From: Centrapalus pauciflorus
Lineage: Eukaryota; Streptophyta; Magnoliopsida; Asterales; Asteraceae
Length of the DNA stretch: 64,000 bases
NCBI GenBank assembly: GCA_020465985.1
Contig: JAANYP010006978.1
Span: forward strand, 248,001-312,000
Direction of reading: 5' to 3'
Shown: positions 19,989 through 31,700 of the stretch, in pieces
How the letters are laid out: the number at the start of each line of letters is the position of its first letter
Position numbering within the stretch: position 1 is the stretch's first letter
The notes under the pieces: generated by a model
The model's input: only the letters and a program-made list of their open reading frames with translations
The model's database searches: none
What the model was told of the DNA's origin: nothing
Program-made: the position numbers and the translations under genes

Positions 19989-22274
19989 TTGAAAAAATGA
20001 TGTTTAATGGCTAGCTGACAAACATTTCATCCTTGAATAATAATGGTAATGTTTTCTACACACTACTTGAAATACAATTGCATATTTATTATTGTCTATA
20101 TGATTTTTTTAGTCACTCCAAACTCCAAAGCCAATTGTATGTACATAAAACTATTAATGTGTGATAAGGATTCATGTCGATAAATGATGATCATGGTTCA
20201 TGAGTATATGGAATTCTTTTCATAGATATTGTAAAAATATATTTGTGATGCTTAATAATAAATTTGCAATTGTATTTCTATTTTTATTTTTATGTCATGA
20301 TCACTGTTGTATTTGTACTAGATATTTTAAACCAAAAAATGTTAAGTTACTGTATACATGTTTTTATCGTTATTAGAAATAATTTAAATTGTAATTGACG
20401 TTGATAATTATTACTAAATGAAGTTGTGACGGATAACAAATTTGGAATGAGGTTATAGATCTGAAAAAGTTTAAAAAAAAAACAAGTAATAAAAAGTCAG
20501 AAAAAGCTAATGGTCATGTCATTTTTTAGTTTTTTTCAACATACTTGATTAAATAGGTAACATTCTTCTAATAAACAATTGTTTTGTTCACACAATTCAT
20601 AATGGAAGCATGTCGTAAGTATAAAAAAGTCAGAAAAAGCTAATGGTCATGATATAATAACTAATTGATGTCAATGAATGAGATTCTTATTATATAACTT
20701 TATATACTTTATTATACAAATATTATGTGTGATATAACAAAATTTTTCTATAGTTTTACTTTAACACCCAAATATTTGAAAGTAACAGGATACTTTCGTT
20801 TCATTTATATATGAAAGATTAAATAATATAATTTGATTTTATCATTGCACTAATGTATATTATTAATCAAATATTTTAATTAGCAATATTTTTATTAAAT
20901 ATTTAATAAAAAAAATAATAATAATAGAAATAATAATAGAAATATTTTTATATATATTTTAATATTTTTTGAATGACATTAAACACCGTCGCGAAGGGCG
21001 GGTAAATTTCCTCGTTGATAAGAAAATGATGAGAAGGTATTTTGTTTCTCATTGAATAATAAAATAAATAGGGTGACAGGATTTTATAGGCTCTTATCAT
21101 TCAACACTATCAAACACTCTAATTACTCTAATCTCCTACCGAACAAGAAATAGCACCCATCATAAACTATCAACACCTTGTGCATGTGCCGAATTTGGAC
21201 CGATTTACATAGAACTGGAATGATAGCTCACATTTCTCTTCCACGTTAAATGAATTGAAGTTCAAAGTGAAGCCAGTAAATCGAGTCGAAAGTCAACCTC
21301 GATGTATTCAAACCCTAACAACCTCAAACGTAGATTATATTAATTTACCAGTATAACTTCAATTATTATGTTTTATACATTACTCCCAAAAGAGACAAAA
21401 GGTGTTTGCAAGTCAACCAAATCTTATCTGCCAGACAACACATCTATTTTCACTAGCTCATAAGGGGCAATAGCCAAAAAAAAAAAAAAATTCTTGGAAT
21501 CACCCCAAGTAAAGGAGCATCATCGGATATGTTGATGGCACGAAAGAAATTAGATAACAACTAAAAAGATATTCAAAACCAACCAGGGTAAAGGAGCATT
21601 ATCAGGCCACCCTCACTAAAAATTATTCTGAAGATGTAAATTGGTTTTCATATTCTAGAAAATGAGAGATAGAAAAATGGCGAGTTTTACCAACTAAAGG
21701 CACCCTAAATGCGTTGACATCAGTATTAGATAATAACATAATAACAATCAAGGTTGTGCAATGTTATAAAACCAGGTCTAGCTGCATTGTACAAAACTAG
21801 AACCGATAACTTGAGAATATAAGAACAAAGGACCATATTGTTTAGAAAAAGTCTGTTCCCACACTAAACAATGAAGTGGACTAGATCAGTTAACAAACTA
21901 GATCAGCAGGAGAGCTCGTTTTTTTTTTTGCTAGAACAGAGTACCAGAGACATCAGTCTGTTTATTTTTGGTTTTTTGGTTGTGCACTAAAGTATTTGCA
22001 CACTCGTAAATTATGTTTGCTGACTGTATTTTTGTTTGTGTTAGAATCTGTAACTCAAATTATATGGTAATTGGCATATGTGGAGATCGAAACAAAAGAA
22101 ATGATGGCTGCCATTATCTGGATTTTAAAAAAATATATTCATTGTATGTATACTATCTAGCTAAGAAACAAAATTTTTGGTCGCTCGTTAAGATGGTAAC
22201 CTGGTAGGGGAATCCACAATAGCAAAGCTTCATAAGATACCTTAGCAAGCATTGCATTTAAAGCTACTCTATGG
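19989..22274. other. Gene-free spacer downstream of RH36-like gene
   Basis: AT-rich sequence without a supported gene. The last few hundred bases probably include the helicase 3' UTR. AACACCGTCGCGAAGGGCGG near 20983 looks like a mobile-element terminus but could not be paired. Confidence 0.6.
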
Positions 22275-25200
22275 CTAACTGACAGGCTTCACAAGCGTTT
22301 TTCTTTTTCGTTTCTTATTCTTCTTCAGCAAACCTTTTTCTGCCAAGCTCTTCATCTTCTGCACTTTCCTTTCTTTCGCCTTTTCTTCAAAGCCATCATC
22401 TACCATTTTCATTCTGGCTACACGTTTCGCCTTATAAACCTGCATGGCACACAAAAACACTTAACCCCTGCTCTAGCTGCTGTCCACAACAAAATAAGAT
22501 ATGCTTCACTTGATCTTAGGCTCTTAGCAATTGCATCATTTTGTCCATTAATAATTTCCTCAAATCATGATAAGTAGCATATGTCTTAAAGCATGGGAGA
22601 AAAAGATGGAACATGTTTGACAAGAACAATGAACTGCTCTTTTACCTTTGTAATATCTTCAAGCACCTCATTCTCTTTACATTCAAACTTCTCCAGTTTT
22701 TTTCCAAGATCAGCTTCTATCTCATGAATAAGTTCTATGTCATTCTGCAAAATATCTACTTTAAATACGAGAATATGAGCAAAGAAAGTTAGAAAGGTGT
22801 GCATCTCCTCAGAACCTTGTGAGCAAAATCATGCAACTTCTTTCAAAACTCAGGTTCGGAGATGTGGGTCTTAGAAAGGCAATGGCAAAACCATTTTTGT
22901 TCAAATGTAAAGAGAAGGAAAACAAAACACATCTGAAACTACAAAGAAGTTTGAACTCAAATCTCAAATATATCTCCACACGCTTGTAGACGAAAAAAGA
23001 AGTTGCTAACTTGCAGGTAAATGCAGATTAAACAAATTCCCATAGACTTCTGTCAGTCATGTAGCTCCAAAACTCCAATCTATGAATATTGATAAATGAG
23101 TAAATCAATTGCCAAATGTCAACCTCTCCTTTACCTTGCCTCCTGTCAGTACTTTTCCTTTTGTCACGTGTCATTTACCAAAATCTAATTTAACTTCCAA
23201 TCAATTCAAATCTAATCTAAAAAATAGTAAACTAAAATCTAAAAAACTTTAATTTCGTAAAATTATTTAATATATCTTAATAAAAATTTATTTTTTAAAT
23301 AATTTTTTGAAAATCAACCCATGGAATACATGGGTACTTTAACCTAGTATACTACATTTACAATGATTGTTTATGGTGTGTTGAGGCATCACTCAATACT
23401 CATCACAGCAGTTTCTATAACCAAAACAACTTTTCACCTGGGTGATGAAACTTATTGCTAGTCCTCCTCTTCCTGCTCTAGCTGTACGTCCAACACGATG
23501 AACATAATCCCTTGGATATCTGAAATAATTTACACAAGCGATCAGGGGATATTTTTAACTCTTGTATCAATTAAAGGATACATTTGTAAATTTAACCTTG
23601 GTATATCATAATTAATTACAAGATCAACTGTAGGAATATCCAAACCCCTACTAGCAACATCAGTTGCAAGCAACACATTGACCTTTCCAGATTTGAATCT
23701 GTGAAGAGCAGATAATCTTAACGATTGTGATTTGAATGAATGCAAAGCCGCAACTTCCTGGTCAAGCTCTTCCATCAATAAAGCCAAAAGATGGCAAGTC
23801 CTGCTCATTAATAACTTGATGTGGTCAGCGTATTGGTACGCATATGATTTAACTAAAGATGAAACCAAGCCTCTACCATAGGATCTTTCAAAAACCGTAA
23901 CATGTACAAAAATGGTATTCAAGAGTAATATGATTATGGACAGCAAAGATTCCAGCACTTAACAACATAACCATAGAACCACATTAGACAAGCTAAAGGG
24001 AGACCTAAATCGCCCTACATATCATCAAAACTATATTGATCCAAATGGCATCTTTATTAAGCCCGTTATTCGATTTATAAAAACACTTGGCTGCTATAAA
24101 AATGCTTCAAAAAGTTCAAATTTTGCACTGTTGTTAATATTAGTCTTGCAGACTTGCAGTTAAGCTATTTGTATTCAAAGTGGTTAAGTAATAATCAACA
24201 ATCAGATATTATGATGTATCATAGTACGATACATGATATGGTGTTTGTACATGTTTTTGCTGCTTCACGATGTGATAATGGCTTATGATATAGTTGAGAA
24301 TTGGCAAGTTTTGATTATAAAAGGAAGCACTAGATAAAATGAGGGATATAAGTAATTTTTACTAATACTCTTTGATAATAAAAAAAAAAAAGTTTTGTTA
24401 GTAGTTAATACTGAAATGATTGTTGGACTCTAAAAGTCTAAATCATCAAACAATCATAACCAAAAGTAGGTTACTCAAAGACTAGAAATTGATTGCTTCC
24501 ATAGAAAATGCTTGAAGGCGGTAAGATAATCACCTTCAAAATAGACATCCAAACACCCCCCAACAATGATACTTTGAATGTGTACCATGTTATCACATAT
24601 CAAGTTGATTAAACACGTAGATAAAAGGGACTGGACTGTAAAGAAACATACCTGCATGTGGAAACAAAAATTATTGCAGACCGAATCCCCATATCTTCCA
24701 TTCGCAATAAAATATGATGCAGATAAACATCCTTGACATTTTTGGGAATATGTAAGTACTGTTGTTTGAGAGTATCAACTGTTTGAAACCCTTCATAAGC
24801 CTCATAAAAGTATGCTTTGTTCGCAGAAACCTCAAGTAGCGATTGGAGATTGCTTGTCATTGTTGCAGAAAATAACAAAGTCTGCCTGTTTTGGGGTAAG
24901 CACTTAAAGACCACTCTTAATTCTTCCTCAAAACCAACATCAAGAACTCTATCTGCTTCATCCAACACTAAGAACTGAAAATCGAGTTAACAGTTATAGA
25001 AAAAGCTGGCAGAAGAAAAGGTTTACAAAAATGTAAATAATAATAATAATAAAGAAATAGTTTAATAAGCATTGATACCTTGGTGTTAGAGAATACAGCA
25101 GGAATATCAGGATTCTGATCAATAAGGACTTTGATTCTGCCAGGAGTAGCTATAACAACATGGGGGCGTTGCATCAAGGTCTGCGATTGGGTAATCATAT

Positions 25201-25690
25201 CCATTCCACCGACTATAACTGCGCATCTCAAATTCAAGCATGATCCAAGTGCACGAAACTGTTCCGCCAGCTGATACGCTAGTTCACGTGTCGGGGTGAT
25301 TACCAGGCCAAACACCCCATAAGGATCCTCGGCGAGGCGGTGGAGAATAGGCAAGGCGAAGGCAGCTGTTTTACCGCTGCCGGTTTGGGCTATACCTAAC
25401 ACATCTTCGCCGGAAAGGATACGGGGGACGCAATGTTGTTGGACAGGGGTAGGTTTCTTCATTCCTAGTTCTTTGCAAGTTTGAATAGCCCAATCGGAAA
25501 GACCTAGGTCAGCGAAGGTGAGACGAGTAGTGTTAAGGCTTGATGATGTGTCTTTGACGATTTGGTGGCTAGGGTTATCAGCAAGGGTGGCGGCTGCGGC
25601 GGCCGGGGGCTTGGCGAATCCTTGTAGTGGTGGTTTACGAGAAAATAATGGGAAGTTTTCATCGACGAGAGCATCATCTTGTTCAGCCAT
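22275..25690 (-). CDS. RH36: DEAD-box ATP-dependent RNA helicase, RH36/SWA3-like
   Basis: Six exons: 25690-25079, 24974-24652, 23800-23597, 23519-23438, 22744-22646 and 22439-22275, in phase, giving 494 aa (Arabidopsis RH36 is about the same). Motifs in order: Q motif (residues 59-84, KPTPVQQHCVP), AQTGSGKT (101-108), PTRELA (133-138), TPGR (182-185), DEAD (209-212), SAT (240-242), RGLD (363-366) and HRVGRTARAGRGG (from 387). The C-terminus is a basic tail ending in KKNKKRKRKTL. Relatives are nucleolar helicases in 18S/40S ribosome biogenesis (yeast Dbp8 group), needed for gametophyte development in Arabidopsis. The start at 25690 is the first in-frame ATG and has a strong context (A at -3, G at +4); the frame is open 132 bases further upstream but contains no ATG. 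A small Helitron sits in intron 4 and another just upstream of the gene. Confidence 0.95.
23079..23347 (+). mobile_element. Mini-Helitron in RH36-like intron 4
   Basis: 5' end TCTATGAATATTGATAAATG preceded by A. 3' hairpin ACCCATGG..CATGGGT, then CTAG followed by T. Insertion between A and T, a 5' TC, a subterminal hairpin and CTRR are Helitron hallmarks. 269 bp, non-coding. Confidence 0.75.
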
Positions 25691-25932
25691 TCTTGACGGT
25701 GATTTGAAGACAGGTTGTTTTTGTTGAAAGATTAATTTAGAAGAGAAGAAGTTCCTCTTCCTGGGCTCTATCACAGCTACTTTACGATTATCTTGTAAAT
25801 TCACCCACCGGCCACCGTGCAAGGGAGGGTTTTGGAGTTTGGAAGAAAAAATAATATGAAGAGAGAAAGAATAAAATGAGGAAAAAACGTAATATTGTAT
25901 TTATGTTTTTGATTTCCTTTTTTTTTTTCTAA

Positions 25933-26294
25933 CTAATTTATTAACCGTGTATTACACGGATAATGGTAATAAATATTTTTTTCTCAAAAAAGTTATATAA
26001 ACTTATTGAAATGTTTTTATTCTTGTGATATTTAAATTATTTTAGTATAATTAATTTTAAGTATAAGTTAGTTAAAAAGAAAAGATAGTCAATAATAACT
26101 TTTAAATTTGTTGTCATTATTATAATTATTTAATAGTTTTTAAAATATTAATGTTGTAATTTTAATATGTCCTTAATATAATATAAACATTTATAAGGAT
26201 TTAAAAATAAACTAATATTTTTATTTTAAAATAACACGTGACATTTTTAAGGTGATGACAAATGTCAAATAATTTACTCTTTTAATAGTATAGA
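25933..26294 (-). mobile_element. Mini-Helitron upstream of RH36-like gene
   Basis: Read on the minus strand it starts TCTATACTATTAAAAGAGTA after an A. It ends with the hairpin CCGTGTAATACACGG and TTAG followed by T; the final CTRR appears mutated to TTRR. It begins about 240 bp upstream of the helicase start codon, so it is probably part of the promoter region. Confidence 0.65.
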
Positions 26295-28734
26295 TTTCTC
26301 TCCAAACTTTGGATGGACGATATCATAACACATCCCTTAAAACTTTGGATTAGCTCAATCCCATAATCGCTTTTCGTATTGTGTGTTTAATGACATGCAA
26401 CAATGAAACGCATCACAAACTAAAGTTGCTTGATGGTTCTATTAAAAGATAAACAAATAGTACGTCAAAAACATATTATGAGAAAATTGTAGTTGAATGA
26501 CAACTTTTAATCACAAATAATATATTTCTTTGATAAAAATGTTATTTTGTTTTTTCACAACACCAAAAGATGATAAGTAATAACATCTCTAAAACACACG
26601 TTCAAAGTTCAAACACTCATTATCAGATTACAAGTTTGTATGACATATAACTACCATTACATAATTTTATATACACACGTTATGAATTTATTTAATATTT
26701 TAGATTTGTATCATTTATCTACTTCTTAATTAATTATTGCCGCAATCAATTTTTAGACCAACCAATTTAACTCTTGAATTGGTTAGGCAAATTAGGAGGC
26801 GTATCCATGATTCACAGTTTCACACATTTGTTACATCAAGTAATCAACGATACATTACTCATCATTCCCACCAAAAACCACAATTCACATCCACGAAATG
26901 ATCGCTAACGTTCCATTTTTTTAATTTAAATATCAAATAAATACTGTTATCATAAGATTAAGACATCATTAATAATAACATACAATTAAGAAAATGATTA
27001 TACAATCACAAAATATAACATAAACATTTTACTAATATTGATAAATTGAGATGGTGTAATTATCTATTAGATCCATTTCAAGTGTGTGAAGTACCATCAA
27101 ATCACTGCTTAGCAATAAAGTTAAACTTCCGGTAACCTTAAAACATTTGAATTTGCATCTTGTTGAGCTTTTCTTGATTTAGTTCCGTAGTTACACTTAG
27201 TTAGGACCCCCTCAATGTAGTCTTAATAAAGTCTCCCAAATCCTGGCCAGAAAGCAAAATCTGGAACATTTACCCTAGAGATCTGCCAACATAAACTTGT
27301 TTTTACCATGTGTAGTTCCATAACCTCATCCATTTCATTTCCAGATTCTAAGGTATCAATTGTCACATCTGGGAGTAATTTTAACAACTAAACATGTAAA
27401 ACACTATCTTTAAACCCAAAAACAAAAAACAAAAAACAAAAAAACCAATGCAACTCTCATATATATTGATATACACGATTGGGTTTGATCCGCATCACTA
27501 CCAATCTTTGAGCATATACATTCATCTTCACCTATGCACACATAATTATAGACGAAACCTTGTGTTTATACCAATCAATTCAAAACAAATTTCAAGTAAC
27601 ATTACTCTGTCTTACCTCTCGGTATCTTCCAATTGGAGAGGAAACTGGGATGAGCTACTCTAGCAAAGTTGCTTTCTCGTGATGATGATCAAGTTTCATG
27701 TTAAAAGCAAACCTAAACTCTCTCTCTCCCTCCCCCCATTTCCCATCCATATTTTCTAAACGCTCATAAAACAACCAATATTATATAAAATGCTAGAAAG
27801 TAGATGATGAACCATGCATTTGTATTTATGGACCTTACCTTACTTGTAAGTAGTAAGAATTAAGAAACACTATATTTTAGTGTTAACTGTTCTTCATCTC
27901 CATCACGATTGAAAGATAACAGACCAATATTTCAATGAATTCCCTAATCTGTGTGCAGATTGTAGGAGATAGAATCATAACCACAAAATTACTTAAATAA
28001 ACTATTGAAACAAATCAGAATAAGAATATCCTTGGTCGGTGATGAAGAGATGGGTAAGTTTGTCATAGAAACAAGAACGCAAACAGCCTTGCATGAAACC
28101 AGGGGATAATTTCCATAATATCATATATGTTACCAAAATACAATATATGGTCAACTCTCAATTATACCCCTGACTCACATCTAATCAATCCGATGTCTCT
28201 AATCAGTTTTCCTAGTTTTCCATTATATTTAGGTTTTCTATTGAACCCATCTATATATATACATGGTCAAATCTCGATCATACCCTTGTTCTAAGTTCTT
28301 TGCACTAAATATTGCATTGAAGTAGTAATTGGTTCTATTCAAAGAAGAGACTGAATATTTACATCTAACCAATCAATGGTCCACCGACTTGGGTGTTTTA
28401 GCAATTACCCCCAAATGTATCAATAAATTTACTACTGTCAAGACCAGCCTCCTAACCTATACTAACTCGAAAGTATGTAATTACTTACAAATATGTTAGA
28501 CTGTAATGTATCACATGCCATGATGCAACGAATAAATAGCTCGTCTGATATTTCTTTCCTCCAATTTTATCCACATCTGCTCAATAAAACATATAATCAA
28601 GAATTATTTCATCGCCTGTATATAGAGGAAAGAACAGCAGTGATACTAGCAATCGCCTTCTATGAAAACAACATGAAGGATAGCATTACCCTTTTCTGTG
28701 AGACAAATCCGCACCAAATATGTAACATATATAT
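26295..28734. other. Spacer between helicase and protease genes
   Basis: No supported gene. The segment 27040-27330 has slightly more complex sequence but its frames are broken. 28203-28258 is a degraded right end of the TA-targeting element C. The protease 3' UTR lies at the right edge. Confidence 0.6.
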
Positions 28735-31700
28735 TCATCTGTTGGTAGCCATTGCTTCTTCAATGCTTCTGATGATTACACTGAGGCTACCACCACTTTC
28801 TAAAGCTTTAACAGCAGCTTGATGGGCATGCTTATGCCATTTTAACAGATTATAAGACTGCAGCACTGACCATCTTGCTTGATTTGACATCTATTGCAAA
28901 ACCATAACAAAAGCACAGTTCGTCGTTGATACTAAGAGATAGGCAGCAGCCTAAAGTTTGTAGAACCCAAGAAGAAATTGTGATGGTTACCTGCGCAACA
29001 GAAAATGGTGGTTCGAAAAGCAAACAGATACTCCTAAACAGATTTTCATCATTCTCTCCGCCCTCAGCTTCTCCATAAACAAGAGCTTCTGCTGCTATCC
29101 CAGCAAATAGCACCATGCAGTATCTGAACAAGTATAATAACAGTCAGAACTACGAAACAATGATCAGTGATCTCAAATGAAATATGTAGTGAATCTACCC
29201 TCTACTGAAGTTGAATCCTAAAACTAATCGTTCATATGAGTAATGACTACTTTTCAGCCAACTTCAAAAAGCATTTAAAGGGTGTCATTTAATTTCAAGA
29301 GACTACAAAAAAGTCCAACCTGCATATATGATGTAAATGTAGAAGCATTAATTACATAACTGTAAAACAAAAACGAGACTGAAAAAAACTAATGTTGAAA
29401 CTAAAAAGAATCACCGAAGGAAATATTCTCTTGATTGGAAGGACAAATTTGGTACTTAATTTGCAATGCACCCAACAGGACTTTCCAACTATGAAATACA
29501 GCTTATTTCTCCCCCAAACAGTTGTTAATCAAATATGGCATGACTCATGAGAAAGGGGAAAAGAGAAAAGAGGACAGGCGCGTCCACCTGTCGAAGGCAA
29601 TACCGGAGAGTCGGCCCTCAGCAAGCTCTTTCTGAAGGTTTTCATCCCAAAATTGTGTTCCAGCCTGTGCAATTGACACACTGATACCAATAAAGCTCCA
29701 ATTAAATATTAAGGTGTTTACTGCCAAGTTTCAAGCCAATATATTTGCAGGTCACATGGACATCATAAGTGACTGCAATATTACCTGCCCTTGAATTCCC
29801 ATTTGCATTGCAACAATAGGATCTAAAATTACTCCACGAATGGGGCATCCCATAAGATAAGCTGCAATTTCATAATGGGAAGTTAGTGATAAACAAAACA
29901 AAGTTCACTAGTATCGGAAATAACAATTTTGATCAGCCTCAAACAGAAATGTAATCAGTTTATTCTTTATCTAGACTAAGAGACTGTAACACCCCAATCT
30001 AGACTAAGAGACTGTAACATATTAGTATCACATGAACCTAGGACTTATAAGGCACTAACAATTCTAGGTCATCCATGTGGGATTGAATGATAATACACTC
30101 TTGCCAGGCCTACACAAAAGCCCAAATCGAATCCAAGAATTACTATCTTCAGGAGATACATGACTCTACACACTTCACCTTGACAGGCTAGGGCTCCAAT
30201 ACCGTTTGCAACGCCCTGATCCTAAAAGCAGCAAGTTAACTAAATAACTTCCAAATTAATCTATAACCATTGTGTGAAGTTCTTTGTGCAGTAGTGCTTA
30301 CAAAGAGTTCACAACTCTAATTCACAACCATCCAAACAACTTATAAGCATGTAGTCGTGGCTGCTTAGGTTTACCCTTCAACAGACCCACTAATAGCACT
30401 AAGATTAACAAACATAGCTCCCAATTTTAAAGCAACAAGACTCACAAACAAGAAGATGTCCTGCTTCATGCACAAGAATTCGCCGCTTGTATGGAGGCCA
30501 ATAACTTGAAATTTGGGCTAAACAGGAACCACCAAGAAATATAGCGTCTACCATGGCTAAACCCAATGTTACTGCCAGCTGAGGTCTGAAATCAATTCCA
30601 TGGTCTAGCAGAAACGATAATCCGGCAAAAAATGCAACCAGAACAGCACTAGAGCTCCTGGAAAGGCCCCACTTCTTTGGTGAAAGTTTGGAAACTGTAC
30701 AATGAATAAGTGAAGGATAGATATTAGTGTCATTATAGCTTTGTTGCAGTTATAGAAATTAGAAAGAATGATCAGTGAGAAAAACTAGACCACTACATTT
30801 ATACATAACAAGATCATGTTTAGTTTCCAAGAAAAGGGAATGCATACCTTCTAAGCCAGTTGAAGACTTCAAAACAGTTGGTGTAACATCCCTTGGTCCC
30901 TCCATAACTGCAGATTGTACAACAATGACCGAGAATAAGAAATGATAAAGTGTTAGGATGTGCTTTCTAAAAGTGATTATCTAAACCCTGTGACTTAGAG
31001 TGTGGGGAGTACCCACCTCTCCCAAATCCATCTTTCTGTACACGTCAGCGCCACATCAGCTTTTCTCTCTCCACCTTTCCCCACCTTTCTAACTAGGAAA
31101 TACCCACCTTTCTTAACCTTTCCATCTTTCTTAATTTTTTTAACATTTTAATTAAGAAAACAATTATTAAATATAAAATAATTAATTTCATAAATATTTA
31201 AAAAACTATTACATAATAAAATTACGAAACTAAAAAATAAAAACTTACGAAACTAAAAATTAAAAAAAGTACATAATCTAAAAAAATTATAGTCGCCATC
31301 CCCAACGCTCCGCAATTCTTTGTTTGCGGGCCAATACGGCTTCCAAAGCGTTACCTTGCAGATGGTCGTGTGGCCGAATGAAAAATTCCAAGTCACGTTC
31401 GTGTTGTTGTTCACTCAGTGACGCAATGTACGCATTATATTTTTTCTCTTTCAACTCCAATTCTTTTTCTTGTTTTGATTTTTTTAATTCTTCAAGTCGT
31501 GCTCGGTGACGTCTTTTATCTTCAAGATCTTGCTCGTGACATGATGAAATCCTTTCGAATTTTGATTGCATCTCTGGGTCGACTGATGTTGATGCTGGTT
31601 TTTTCCCCTTGCGGCGTGGTCGTTCAAGCTGCTCAAGATCCGCGTCGCCCTCGTCATCTTCGTCAATGTCAAGACCTAAAAATGCCGCATCAGAAGACGG

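Noticed and set aside
25690..25822. Longer N-terminus for the RH36-like helicase
   Set aside because: The upstream in-frame stretch has no ATG (it would start at TTG); the first ATG at 25690 has strong context and fits family length.
28493..28822. 109-aa plus-strand frame
   Set aside because: Overlaps the last protease exon on the opposite strand and has no recognisable domain.
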